A stretch of DNA of 30,333 nucleotides from the NCBI GenBank assembly GCA_047975325.1, contig JBKEDF010000102.1:1-30333 (forward strand). Direction: 5' to 3'. Under the pieces are notes generated by a model. That model was not told where the DNA came from and did no database searches. It was given only the letters and a program-made list of their open reading frames with translations. The stretch is from JBKEDF01 sp047975325. Lineage in GTDB: Bacteria; Pseudomonadota; Alphaproteobacteria; Rhodobacterales; Rhodobacteraceae. The position numbers and the translations under genes were made by a program. This document shows positions 1 through 8,018 of the stretch, in pieces (position 1 is the first letter of the stretch; the number at the start of each line of letters is the position of its first letter).

Positions 1-69
1 GGATCTGGGTTTTGGCAAGACGCCTTGCCGCGCAGCTTTTCCTGTTGCGGCCGGTTTCGTGGTTGCCAT
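1..69 (-). CDS. Possible 5' end of a gene running off the left edge
   Basis: On the minus strand an ATG at 69-67 opens a frame that stays open for 23 codons to the window edge. It begins M-A-T-T-K-P-A-A and is rich in Ala, Lys and Arg, as regulator N-termini often are. No convincing Shine-Dalgarno sequence precedes it. A second minus frame from an ATG at 151-149 is also open to the edge, but its composition looks less like protein. The stretch 70-159 downstream of tctA would then be intergenic. I do not recognise either frame; this is a weak call. Confidence 0.2.
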   Translation of the reverse strand, partial: MATTKPAATGKAARQGVLPKPRS

Positions 70-159
70 TGAAATCACGCGATCTGAAGGCCATTGCCCC
101 AACGCTTTCACGCATCAGCACGGATCGGGAATGACCTTTTGGGAGGCTCATCCGTCCTA

Positions 160-1686
160 TCAAAGGTCCTCGCCCATATGCGGGGCGTTCGCCGTACGCC
201 GCTTCATGCGGATCGTGGACCAGACCCCCCAGACAAGCACGAAGACGGTAAAGGCGACAATCGAGCCGCTGATCGGACGGGTGAAGAAGGTCGAATAATC
301 CCCCCCTGACAATTGCAGGGCTCGGCGCATATTTTCTTCCATCATCGGTCCGAGAATATATCCAAGGATCAGCGGCGCCGCCGGATAACCCGTTATCCGC
401 ATCGCGTAGCCCAAAAGCCCAAATATGGCCACCACAAAAAGATCATAGGTACTGCTATTTACCGAATAAGCCCCGATACAGATGAACATGATGATTGCAG
501 GATAGATATAGTAATACGGGATCTTGAGGATCTTGATCCATATTCCGATGAAGGGAATATTCATGATCAGCAGGATGGCATTGCCTATCCAGAAGCTCAT
601 GATGAGACCCCAGAAAAGATCCGCATCCTCGCGCAATATCGCAGGGCCGGGAGCAACACCATGGATCATCATGATCCCGATCATCAAGGCCATGGTCGCC
701 GATCCCGGCACACCCAGAAGAAGCGTCGGAATAAAAGCCGTCTGGTCAGCGGCATTATTGGCCGTCTCAGGCCCCATGATGCCTTCGATCGCACCTTTCC
801 CGAAACGTGAAGGCTCCCTGGCAACCCGACGTTCAATCGCATAGGACATGAAGGCGGAAACCGCTGGTCCGGTCCCCGGCAGGATACCCAGAAACGAACC
901 CACCCCAGCCCCGCGGAACATGGCCCCCCAGGACTGTCGCATCTCGGTTCCGGTCGGCAGCATTGAGCGCATGCTGAACCGGGTTTCGATCTTCTGGATC
1001 TGGACCGTCCGCAGGCTGGACAGAACTTCGGCAATTCCGAAAACCCCCATGGCCATCGCGATAAGATTGATGCCATCCATCAATTCGATCTGACCGAAGG
1101 TCATCCGCATGGCACCGGTCTGCACATCCATGCCGACCAGCCCCACCAGAATACCCAAAATGGCCATTCCGATACTCTTGTAGATCGGGGCATCGGCAAT
1201 CACGGCCGATGCGATCAACCCCAGCACCATCATGGAAAAATATTCCGCCGCGCTGAAGCGTATTGCAACCTCCGCGATGGAGCTTGAAAACGTCATCATG
1301 ATAATGATGCCAATCGAAGCCCCAAAAAAGGATGCAACGGAGGTCATGAACAGGGCAACACCCGCCCGCCCGGCCTTTGCCATCGGGTAGCCGTCAAGGC
1401 AGGTCACAGCATTTTTTGCTTCTCCGGGAAGATTGAGAAGAATCGTGGTTATCGAACCACCATAGGTCGTCCCGTACCAGATACCCGCCATCATGATAAG
1501 CGCGCTGAGCGGCTCAACATGAAAGGTCAGAGGAAACAGCATGGTCATTGCGGCCAGGGCGCCAATGCCGGGAATGATCCCGACAACCATGCCAACGGAC
1601 ACTCCGAACAGGCAATAAAGAAGGTTGGCTGGGCTGACGGAGACATGCCAGCCAATCATGATATTGCTCAGCAATTCCTGAAACAT
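160..1686 (-). CDS. tctA: Tripartite tricarboxylate transporter large permease TctA
   Basis: This 508-residue polytopic inner-membrane protein is the large, ion-coupled permease of a TTT-type uptake system. It works with TctB and the periplasmic receptor TctC to import an organic acid. The sequence shows the family's inverted duplication: a G-x-x-P-G-x-G loop near residues 36-44 (VGIIPGIGALAAM) and a second near residues 268-276 (GILPGTGPAVSAFM). The signature region around residues 300-330 (GPETANNAADQ, then GVPGSATMALMIG) is intact. Length is normal for TctA, about 500 residues. It starts 3 bases after the tctB stop, so the two are cotranscribed, and it is the last gene of the minus-strand arm. 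The substrate cannot be read from the sequence; the neighbours suggest a cyclic or keto carboxylic acid. Confidence 0.95.
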   Translation of the reverse strand: MFQELLSNIMIGWHVSVSPANLLYCLFGVSVGMVVGIIPGIGALAAMTMLFPLTFHVEPLSALIMMAGIWYGTTYGGSITTILLNLPGEAKNAVTCLDGYPMAKAGRAGVALFMTSVASFFGASIGIIIMMTFSSSIAEVAIRFSAAEYFSMMVLGLIASAVIADAPIYKSIGMAILGILVGLVGMDVQTGAMRMTFGQIELMDGINLIAMAMGVFGIAEVLSSLRTVQIQKIETRFSMRSMLPTGTEMRQSWGAMFRGAGVGSFLGILPGTGPAVSAFMSYAIERRVAREPSRFGKGAIEGIMGPETANNAADQTAFIPTLLLGVPGSATMALMIGIMMIHGVAPGPAILREDADLFWGLIMSFWIGNAILLIMNIPFIGIWIKILKIPYYYIYPAIIMFICIGAYSVNSSTYDLFVVAIFGLLGYAMRITGYPAAPLILGYILGPMMEENMRRALQLSGGDYSTFFTRPISGSIVAFTVFVLVWGVWSTIRMKRRTANAPHMGEDL

Positions 1687-1689
1687 GTT

Positions 1690-2142
1690 TCACCAGGGCC
1701 ATTCGAGGATCGGGACGCGAATACGCAGCCCGACAATGAAAATAAGATATCCAAGCACCGTCAGGCCCACGATGTAGAAGATCCGCCGCCTCCATGTGAA
1801 ACGCCGGTCCGTGATGGTCGACAGCAATAACTGGCCTGCAACGGCAATGACGAAACCAAAATTCAGTAACAAGATAGCAAAAAGCAGGACGGATGCCGTG
1901 ACGAATAGTGTAGCGGGCCAGTCTACCCGTTCCCCGCCACCTGTCTTCCGGCTGAAAGCGGCAATGACCGCTATCATTCCCGCAATGGCAAGGCCAACAG
2001 CCATGATGAAGGGAAAGGCCCCAGGGCCAAGCGCCTGCACGGTTCCCATTTTTAGGTTGTTATTGACATGGATCGCCAGAAACAGCCCTGTTGCAAAAAG
2101 GAACAGGCCAACCACGACTTCTTTCAGATCCAAATTTCGCAT
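1690..2142 (-). CDS. tctB: Tripartite tricarboxylate transporter small permease TctB
   Basis: This is the small four-helix membrane subunit of the TTT transporter, about 150 residues from the start chosen here. Hydrophobic segments are visible at roughly residues 6-25, 38-58, 72-96 and 115-140, and the family-typical A-L-G-P-G-A-F-P-F motif lies between helices 1 and 2. The frame is open further upstream to an ATG at 2250. I prefer the ATG at 2142 because it gives the usual TctB N-terminus (M-R-N-L-D-L-K) and has an AAGGTGAG ribosome-binding sequence about 10 bases ahead; the upstream extension would run into the hairpin at 2250-2282. The gene sits between tctC and tctA, in the common TTT order. 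The family call is firm; the start is less certain. Confidence 0.9.
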   Translation of the reverse strand: MRNLDLKEVVVGLFLFATGLFLAIHVNNNLKMGTVQALGPGAFPFIMAVGLAIAGMIAVIAAFSRKTGGGERVDWPATLFVTASVLLFAILLLNFGFVIAVAGQLLLSTITDRRFTWRRRIFYIVGLTVLGYLIFIVGLRIRVPILEWPW

Positions 2143-2249
2143 TCGAGCGGTGCTCACCTTGTTCCTGAGGTTGGAAAGCCGGGTCATGCCCTTCGGCAAC
2201 ATGATCAGCCCGAAAGGCATTTCCCGACATTCCGGGGGTTTTCGGACCA

Positions 2250-2282
2250 ATCCCCGTAGTACCGGACGTGCACTACGGGGAT
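2250..2282 (-). promoter_or_regulatory. Strong hairpin between tctC and tctB
   Basis: An 11-bp perfect inverted repeat (ATCCCCGTAGT at 2250-2260 with its complement at 2272-2282) encloses an 11-base loop. In the transcript it starts about 13 bases after the tctC stop codon. No run of T follows on the minus strand, so it looks more like an mRNA-stabilising or processing hairpin, or a partial attenuator, than an intrinsic terminator. Such elements after binding-protein genes are known to let the receptor be made in excess of the membrane subunits. Confidence 0.75.
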
Positions 2283-2295
2283 CGGCATGCGTGCC

Positions 2296-3288
2296 CTAGC
2301 CTTCCTGACCGGCCACCAGTGCCGCAGCCTCGGCATAGACCTTGTCTTCACTCACCATGACCTCGGTGAACTCTGCGGGCGTAATTCCCCCGATCAGGAA
2401 ATTATTGGCCTTGATACCGCTTTCAACGTCCGGATCCTGCAGGGCTGCCTTGGTCGCCTCATAGATCTGGTTCACGATATCATCGCCCGTTCCCTTGGGC
2501 ACATGCAGGCCGAACCAGTTGCGGAACTTGTCAACATCCGTCAGGCCAAGATCGATGGTTTTCGGGATGTCGGGGTAGTCAGCATCATCCATCGTGCCAG
2601 TTGTGGCCAGGGGATAAAGTTTACCTTCCTCGATATAAGGCTTGGTAAGATGCGGGCCGGTAAAGCCCACCTGGATTTCATTCCCCAGAAGATCGGTCAG
2701 GATATTGCCGACCGAATTGTAATGTACCGCAGGCATGTCGATACCCGCACGGTTCTTGAAAATCTCGGTCATCAGGTGAATGTTTCCGCCAAAGCCCGGG
2801 GTTGCATGGCGCAGGCTGCCCGGATTTTCCTTCAGATGCGTAATCATCTGGTCATAGGTTTCAATACCATTTTCGATATTGATGACGATACGGAAGGCTC
2901 CTTCCCCGATCGTCGTGATATGTTCAAGATCCGTAACCGGGTTGCCCGGCGGGTTTTCGTTCATATGCGCAACCGACAGGACCGCCGCACTGGAACAGAA
3001 GATCGTATGGCCATCGGGCTTGGCGCCAAGAACCTCCGTCAGGCCAATCATCGACCCGGCACCGGGGCGATTGACGACGATGACGGGCTGGCCCAGCTCT
3101 CGTTCCATCACCGGCGCAATGAAACGCGCCAGGGTATCGTTTGAGCCGCCCGCAGCATTACCAACAATAATGCGAACCGTATCGGTCGCGTAGGATTGCG
3201 CGCGAAGCAGGCCCGGGGCCGCCAACAAGCCGCCCGCAGCCGCTGCGCCTGCCATAAAACCGCGCCGTTTGATCGAAATTGTAGTCAT
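2296..3288 (-). CDS. tctC: TTT transporter periplasmic receptor TctC (Bug family)
   Basis: This 330-residue protein is the extracytoplasmic solute receptor of the TctCBA system. Its N-terminus carries a twin-arginine-like signal (K-R-R-G-F-M-A-G followed by an Ala/Gly-rich hydrophobic stretch and a cleavage region near L-R-A-Q, residues 27-31). The mature protein has the Bug/TctC pattern: V-R-I-I-V-G-N-A-A-G-G-S near residues 38-49, the N-R-P-G-A-G loop near residue 75, and the G-G-N-I-H-L ligand loop in the middle. Length is typical. The ATG is preceded by GGAGGA about 6 bases upstream. The gene follows a decayed alcohol dehydrogenase start and precedes tctB. Bug receptors usually bind small carboxylates; the ligand here is unknown. 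Confidence 0.95.
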   Translation of the reverse strand: MTTISIKRRGFMAGAAAAGGLLAAPGLLRAQSYATDTVRIIVGNAAGGSNDTLARFIAPVMERELGQPVIVVNRPGAGSMIGLTEVLGAKPDGHTIFCSSAAVLSVAHMNENPPGNPVTDLEHITTIGEGAFRIVINIENGIETYDQMITHLKENPGSLRHATPGFGGNIHLMTEIFKNRAGIDMPAVHYNSVGNILTDLLGNEIQVGFTGPHLTKPYIEEGKLYPLATTGTMDDADYPDIPKTIDLGLTDVDKFRNWFGLHVPKGTGDDIVNQIYEATKAALQDPDVESGIKANNFLIGGITPAEFTEVMVSEDKVYAEAAALVAGQEG

Positions 3289-3361
3289 TCCTTTTCCTCC
3301 TCAACAGATCCACCGCCGCAGAACGGGCATTTTTACCCTCTTGTCCGGGCTGATCGGGATT

Positions 3362-3455
3362 CCGTACCTCACCAGCGTATGGAGCAAGGCAAATCCGGTC
3401 TAAGATAATTTCTGTCTTGGACCCCAAAGGATTTCGTAACTTCGTATCCCTTCAT
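3362..3455 (-). pseudogene. Decayed 5' end of a zinc-type alcohol dehydrogenase
   Basis: Just 4 bases after the rraA stop an ATG (3455-3453) with GGAATGAG upstream opens a frame starting M-K-G-Y-E-V-T-K-S-F-G, which resembles the N-terminus of zinc-dependent MDR alcohol dehydrogenases (typically M-K-A-Y-x-V-T-K-F-G). That frame ends after 28 codons. The neighbouring frame continues the resemblance with E-I-I-L-D-R and P-Y-A-G-E-V-R, echoing the family's L-V-D-R-P-x-P-x-P-G-E-V pattern. The reading suggests a frameshift followed by loss of the rest of the gene, leaving a scar between rraA and tctC. The match is from memory of the family and is short. Confidence 0.5.
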
Positions 3456-3459
3456 GGTC

Positions 3460-4227
3460 TCATTCCCTGTATTGTTCCGGATCAGGGCGCGGAAGATCAT
3501 GGAGCGGCTGGCCACTTTGCAGAAAGGAGATATATTCCTCATCCGTTTCGGCACGCCGGATCACACGGGCCACAACTTCCTCCAGCGCTGCCAGCGGGAC
3601 CACGCAAACAGCACTATCATCGGCACAGATGATGTCACCGGGGCACACAACAATACCGCAGATCGTCACCGGGCCGTTGATCTCGGCGGTTTCCTGGCGC
3701 CAGCGCCCGGTTCTTGCCGTGATATCACTGCACCAGATTGGATGGCCAATTGCACGGGAGGTCGCCACATCGCGAATACCGCCATCGACAATCGTTGCAA
3801 TACTCCCCTGACGCTTGGCCATGGTTGCGGAAATACCCCCGATATTTGAAACACCTTTCGCACCCTTGATAACAAGGATATCGCCGGGGCGCGTCAGATT
3901 ATGGGCTTCGAAATCAGCCTGACGATTGCGGTGCCCACCCGTTGCCGCCTCAAACGGATCAAGACCAAGCGGTTCATTGCGAAGTGTCAATGCAGGCCCA
4001 ACAACACAGCGGCCCATGATAGTGGGTCGTAATCCTCGGCTGTCAATGACGCCATCGATTCCCAGATCATCCAGGGCATCCGAAACAAGTTCCGAAATAC
4101 CCTCCATGGCGCGCAGTTTTTTCAACAGGGACGGGTCTGTGCGGGGCAATTCAAATTGTGAAATCCGGTCCAGTTCAATCCGCCCCATGGTCCGGTAGGT
4201 CTCGCGGGTCATCGGGGTTTGCGGCAT
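3460..4227 (-). CDS. RraA-family aldolase/decarboxylase-like protein 1
   Basis: This 255-residue protein belongs to the RraA / 4-hydroxy-4-methyl-2-oxoglutarate aldolase fold family. These are metal-dependent class II-like enzymes that cleave or decarboxylate 2-keto acids; some members instead inhibit RNase E. The core motif is intact: G-G-I-S-A-T-M-A-K near residue 133, then V-D-G-G-I-R-D near residue 150 with the catalytic Arg-Asp pair, and the C-terminal P-G-D-I-I-C-A-D-D-S strand. It is slightly longer than the usual 210-230 residues because of N- and C-terminal tails. The ATG has a strong AGGAGGAAGG upstream. In a catabolic operon an aldolase or oxo-acid decarboxylase role is more likely than RNase E inhibition. 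A second RraA protein lies at 8015-8704. Confidence 0.88.
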   Translation of the reverse strand: MPQTPMTRETYRTMGRIELDRISQFELPRTDPSLLKKLRAMEGISELVSDALDDLGIDGVIDSRGLRPTIMGRCVVGPALTLRNEPLGLDPFEAATGGHRNRQADFEAHNLTRPGDILVIKGAKGVSNIGGISATMAKRQGSIATIVDGGIRDVATSRAIGHPIWCSDITARTGRWRQETAEINGPVTICGIVVCPGDIICADDSAVCVVPLAALEEVVARVIRRAETDEEYISFLQSGQPLHDLPRPDPEQYRE

Positions 4228-4284
4228 GGCCCTTCCTCCTCTTACGCTGTTTCATTTTCAGGGTTTTTCAACAGACAGCCGTCA

Positions 4285-5094
4285 TCACATCCATGCACCA
4301 CCCGCAAGAAAACGCTGCCCGGCTTCAAAGGCGATCCGGGCCCGTTCAGCCGGGGGTAGCTGGTCATATCGGGCATTGGGGGTTTCGATTTCGATCTCCA
4401 CGCCCTCCGGCAGCGCCCGCATCAACCCTGCAAGGTCAAGTTCACCCTCTCCCGGAAGCAAACGCCCGGCACGCATTTCCGCACCAAGCCCGTCATCCCC
4501 CGGCCCGCCTGCAGGCGCATCGCATAGCTGAACGGCAAAAAGACGGGGGGCAGGCAAGCGGGCTATACCTGCCGCATCCCCGCCCGAACGGGCCAGATGC
4601 AACGCATCCACCACAATCCCGACATTCGGCATACCGCTCGCCTGTGCCATTTCAAGCGCGTCCTGCGCGGTCCTGATCTTGCTGACGGGAATAAACTCAA
4701 TCCCGATCCGGATACCAAGCGGCAAGGCTTTCGCCGCAACCTTACCTATCAGATTCGCCACATCGTGAAACGTCCCGGCAAAGGAATTGGCGGTGATCGT
4801 TGAAATCCCCAACTCCGCACAGCAGTGCAGAACCGGTTCGTAATCCTCAACCGTCACACCGGGCCCGAAGCGATAGGTCGAAACATTGACCAGTTTTATC
4901 CCTGCCGATTGCGCAACCTGGCGCATCCGGTCACGATCCGCCTGTCGTATCGGATCAAAAGGCCAATCATCACCAGGCGCATGTCCCGTCATGCGCAGGG
5001 CAGTCGCCCTGAAGCCGCCAAGCGCGGCCGCCTCGACCATTTCGAAGGGGTCGACATTGCCAAGCGTCAGATAAGCCATCGCCAGAGCGCCCAT
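4285..5094 (-). CDS. Sugar-phosphate isomerase/epimerase-type TIM-barrel enzyme 1
   Basis: This 269-residue protein belongs to the xylose-isomerase-like TIM-barrel (AP endonuclease 2) superfamily. It includes isomerases, epimerases and dehydratases such as 3-dehydroshikimate dehydratase. Likely metal ligands are visible: Glu near residue 133 (G-I-E-F-I-P), Asp near 163 and His near 166 (V-V-D-A-L-H-L), Gln near 189 (V-Q-L-C-D-A-P) and Glu near 237 (E-I-E-T-P). A conserved R-x-L-P-G-E-G segment lies near residue 215. The ATG at 5094 overlaps the SDR stop by one base; a TTG three bases upstream is an alternative. It is related to two other TIM barrels in this window (15174-15983 and 23263-24090). 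The exact reaction is unknown; a dehydratase or isomerase for the dehydroquinase product is a reasonable guess. Confidence 0.85.
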   Translation of the reverse strand: MGALAMAYLTLGNVDPFEMVEAAALGGFRATALRMTGHAPGDDWPFDPIRQADRDRMRQVAQSAGIKLVNVSTYRFGPGVTVEDYEPVLHCCAELGISTITANSFAGTFHDVANLIGKVAAKALPLGIRIGIEFIPVSKIRTAQDALEMAQASGMPNVGIVVDALHLARSGGDAAGIARLPAPRLFAVQLCDAPAGGPGDDGLGAEMRAGRLLPGEGELDLAGLMRALPEGVEIEIETPNARYDQLPPAERARIAFEAGQRFLAGGAWM

Positions 5095-5909
5095 CAACCC
5101 CGACCCTCAACGGGGCGAGCGCCCGGAATACCGCCAAAAAGGTGCCATGCCTGACTGATGGTCGTACCCGTATCGACCAGAAGATTTGTGCCGGTAATGC
5201 CCGAAGCCTTGTCTGAAACCAAAAAGGCAACGGCATTGGCCACCTCCTCGGAGGTCACAAGACGACCGAGCGCGGTCATTTCAATCGGATTGGCCGTATA
5301 ACGTTGTCCTGTCCGGATCCTTTCGGCAACCCGCTCTGTCATTACCACGCCGGGGGAAACCGCATTGAAACGCAACCCGCTACGCCCCCATTCCATTGCC
5401 ATGCTTTCCATCAGCAGATTAACCGCCGCCTTGGAGGAACAATAGGCATGCATCCGCGCCGAACGCAGACCATTCCAGGACGAAAGCGCCACAAAGGAGC
5501 CCTCACCCCGCTGTGCCATCGCGCGACCAAAGGCAACAGAGACAAGATAAGTACCCCGGTGAACCAGTGAGACAATCCGATCCCATTCATTGATTTCTGT
5601 TTCCTCAACGGGTTTGAGCACCTGGAACGTGGCCGCAGAATGAACAACCGCCTTGACCGGCCCAACTTGCGTCTCGATGGCCTGCACCGCCGCATCGACA
5701 TTCGCCGCATCGAGGATATCGATCTGCCGTGCAACTCCGCCGCAACTGCCTGCAATTTCCGCTGCGCGGTCGATATTGATATCCGCAACCACAACTTTCC
5801 AGCCCTCCCGGGCCAGGACATCGCATATCACATGACCGATACCCCCCGCCCCTCCGGTCACCACCACAACGGGTTTTTCAACTTCCTGCATGGGCTCATT
5901 CTCCATCAT
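5094..5909 (-). CDS. SDR-family NAD(P)-dependent oxidoreductase
   Basis: This 271-residue cytoplasmic protein is a classical short-chain dehydrogenase/reductase. The Rossmann glycine motif T-G-G-A-G-G-I-G is at about residues 18-25, followed by an Asp at the end of strand 2 (V-V-A-D-I-N), which favours NAD over NADP. The catalytic residues are present: Ser in L-S-S-W-N-G near 145 and Y-C-S-S-K near residues 158-162. The C-terminal P-G-V-V-M-T and G-T-N-L-L-V-D-T-G segments are also typical. The start overlaps the dehydroquinase stop (ATGA), and its stop touches the TIM-barrel start, so translation is probably coupled. It probably oxidises a secondary alcohol of the pathway intermediate, such as a ring hydroxyl; the substrate is inferred only. 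Confidence 0.92.
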   Translation of the reverse strand: MMENEPMQEVEKPVVVVTGGAGGIGHVICDVLAREGWKVVVADINIDRAAEIAGSCGGVARQIDILDAANVDAAVQAIETQVGPVKAVVHSAATFQVLKPVEETEINEWDRIVSLVHRGTYLVSVAFGRAMAQRGEGSFVALSSWNGLRSARMHAYCSSKAAVNLLMESMAMEWGRSGLRFNAVSPGVVMTERVAERIRTGQRYTANPIEMTALGRLVTSEEVANAVAFLVSDKASGITGTNLLVDTGTTISQAWHLFGGIPGARPVEGRG

Positions 5910-6358
5910 GATGATTTCTGGTTCTGCATGTCATGGATAAGGTCCAGCGCAGCAATGTAGCCACGCGGCCCGAACCCCGCGATCACGCCCGTCACGGCCC
6001 GGCGGATAATGGATTTATGCCGGTCCGCCTTGGTGGGGTCACGATGCACGTTGGAAAAATGCAACTCTATCACGGGGCAATCGAGCGCGCCCAGCGCATC
6101 AGCGATAGCAAAGGAGCTATGGGTAAGGGCGGTTGGATTGATAATGACCCCGTCCACCCCGTTCAGTGCTTCATGGAGCCAGTCAACGATGACGCCTTCA
6201 TGGTTGGACTGCCGAAAATCGACCGTCACGCCAAGGTCCTTCGCCCGCACCCCAACCATCCGTTCGATATCGTCAAGCCCGAGCCCCGCATAGCTTGCAT
6301 TCTTGCGCTGTCCCATGATGTTCAGGTTCGGGCCATTCACAATCAGGATTTTCTGCAT
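5906..6358 (-). CDS. aroQ: Type II 3-dehydroquinate dehydratase-like protein 1
   Basis: This 150-residue protein belongs to type II dehydroquinases, dodecameric enzymes that dehydrate 3-dehydroquinate to 3-dehydroshikimate through an enolate. Active-site residues are in place: N-G-P-N-L-N near residues 8-13, Arg18 and Tyr23 of the flexible lid, Asn74 and His80 (N-P-T-A-L-T-H), and Glu98-x-His100 followed by Ser102. The lid (G-Q-R-K-N-A-S-Y) and the loop after His100 (N-V-H-R-D-P-T-K-A-D-R-H) differ from the housekeeping pattern. The ATG has GGAG about 8 bases upstream. The flanking genes are a GMC oxidase and an SDR, so this is most likely a catabolic copy (quinate-like substrate) and not the biosynthetic enzyme. 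A second copy lies at 17305-17763. Confidence 0.9.
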   Translation of the reverse strand: MQKILIVNGPNLNIMGQRKNASYAGLGLDDIERMVGVRAKDLGVTVDFRQSNHEGVIVDWLHEALNGVDGVIINPTALTHSSFAIADALGALDCPVIELHFSNVHRDPTKADRHKSIIRRAVTGVIAGFGPRGYIAALDLIHDMQNQKSS

Positions 6359-6392
6359 CCAGTTTCTCCACGTTCATTTGGAAAAGAAGCAA

Positions 6393-8018
6393 TCAGCCGC
6401 TATGGTGACGTGCATCATCAGCAACAATCCTTGCACCCTTTTCAGCGGTCATGACGACCGTTGCATGGGCATTCCCGATCGGCGGCAATGGCATGACAGA
6501 TGCATCAATGACCCGAAGACCCTGCACATCACGGACCCGCAAGCGGCCATCCACCACTGAATCGGGATCATCCCCCATCCGGCAGGTTCCGGCAAAATGA
6601 TATCCCGACGCACCGGACTGCCGGGCAAAGCCAAGGATCTCATCTTCACCATTGCCGGTTTCAGGGCCGGGGAAAGTTTCACCCAGGCTCCAGCGTTTCA
6701 ATGCGGGCTGATCAAAAATACGCCGGATCATCCTTGTACAGGCGATGATACCCGCGCGATCAACAGGATCATCCAGGTAGTTGGGATCGATCAGCGGCCT
6801 GTCTCTGGTATCGGCACTCCGCGCCATAACCGTCCCCTTGCTGCGAGCCGGGGAAAGCCATCCCCCGATGGTCATGCCGGGTGTTTTTTCAAGCCGCCCG
6901 GGCCCTGCGAAACTGCCTGGAGCGAAGCTGAGCTGGAGATCGGGAACCTTACCGAAAAGTCCGCTGGGAATGATCGCCGCAGCAGCACCCGCCCCCATGG
7001 TCAATGCACCACCGCCCCTGAATACGTAATGCGCCAGTTCCCGCAGCAATGCAAAACCGCGCGCTCTTTCATTGATCGTCTCAACGCCTCCGACCCGATG
7101 GGACAGACGCAGCAGGAAATGATCGCGCAGATTCCGGCCAACTGCATTGCGCCCCGCCACGACCGGCACGCCGATCCGCGCAAGTTCCGCCGGATTGCCA
7201 ATGCCCGACACCTGCAGGATCTGGGGGGAACGAAGCGCCCCTGCCGAAAGAATAACCTCCCGGCGCACCCGTAACCGGTATTCCCGGCCATCACGGAAAT
7301 AGACCACCCCCGTGGCCCTTCTGCCCTCGAACATCACCTTCCGGCAGATCGCTCCGGTCAGGATATGCAGGTTCGCCCGCCCCCTGGCACGGCGCAGGTA
7401 GGATTGTGCGGGCTGGGAGCGGAACCGTCCCTTACGGTTTTGCTGAAAAAACGCAGCCCCCCCGCGATCAGGACCATTCATATCCGGGTTGAACGGAATC
7501 CCCACCCCTTCGCAGGCGGTAACAAAGGCATGTGCAAGCAGATGGGTACTCACAAAACCCGTAACGGGATGCGGGCCACCCTCGCCCCGCAGGGGGCCGC
7601 CTTCTGAGAAATCTTCAGCCTGGATCCCCACTTTCATAAGATCGTCATAAGACCAGCCTTCCGTACCCCAACCATCAATATCAGACACTTGCGGACGGAC
7701 ATGCAGCATCCCGTTTATCGAGCCACTGCCGCCAAGCAATCTCCCCTGCGGGATCCTGATTTCCCTGCCACCAAGATTTGTCTGCGCAATTGTCTGGTCC
7801 AGCCAGTTGAACCGAGGATCATGTTGCAGAAACAGGCAGGCAGCGGGGATATGCACGAAAGGATGCCAATCGCGCGGCCCCGCCTCCAGCACAATCACCT
7901 TGAAACCGGGATTTTCCGTCAAGCGAGCCGCCACGACGCAACCGGCCGACCCGCCGCCAACAATACAGAAATCGCAGTCATAATCCGTCATGGCGAGGTC
8001 TTGGCTATTCCCGCTCAT
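6393..8018 (-). CDS. GMC-family FAD-dependent oxidoreductase (choline dehydrogenase-like)
   Basis: This 541-residue flavoprotein is a glucose-methanol-choline family alcohol dehydrogenase. The FAD dinucleotide motif V-G-G-G-S-A-G-C is at about residues 20-27, followed by V-L-E-A-G-P near 44. The first GMC signature (G-R-L-L-G-G-S-G-S-I-N-G) is near residue 92, and the second (S-A-G-A-L-R-S-P-Q-I-L) near 256. The C-terminus shows G-Y-H-F-A-G-T-C-R-M-G and the catalytic-region G-N-A-H-A-T. The typical partner base in the last motif is His or Asn, and His is present. The ATG follows AGGAAG and overlaps the upstream rraA stop by 4 bases. It probably oxidises an alcohol group of the imported compound; these enzymes are often membrane-associated or quinone-linked. 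The substrate is not known. Confidence 0.93.
   Translation of the reverse strand: MSGNSQDLAMTDYDCDFCIVGGGSAGCVVAARLTENPGFKVIVLEAGPRDWHPFVHIPAACLFLQHDPRFNWLDQTIAQTNLGGREIRIPQGRLLGGSGSINGMLHVRPQVSDIDGWGTEGWSYDDLMKVGIQAEDFSEGGPLRGEGGPHPVTGFVSTHLLAHAFVTACEGVGIPFNPDMNGPDRGGAAFFQQNRKGRFRSQPAQSYLRRARGRANLHILTGAICRKVMFEGRRATGVVYFRDGREYRLRVRREVILSAGALRSPQILQVSGIGNPAELARIGVPVVAGRNAVGRNLRDHFLLRLSHRVGGVETINERARGFALLRELAHYVFRGGGALTMGAGAAAAIIPSGLFGKVPDLQLSFAPGSFAGPGRLEKTPGMTIGGWLSPARSKGTVMARSADTRDRPLIDPNYLDDPVDRAGIIACTRMIRRIFDQPALKRWSLGETFPGPETGNGEDEILGFARQSGASGYHFAGTCRMGDDPDSVVDGRLRVRDVQGLRVIDASVMPLPPIGNAHATVVMTAEKGARIVADDARHHSG

Noticed and set aside
2287..3144. Long plus-strand frame of 285 codons opposite tctC
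   Set aside because: It is an antisense shadow of a clearly recognisable receptor gene and lacks protein-like composition or a ribosome-binding site.
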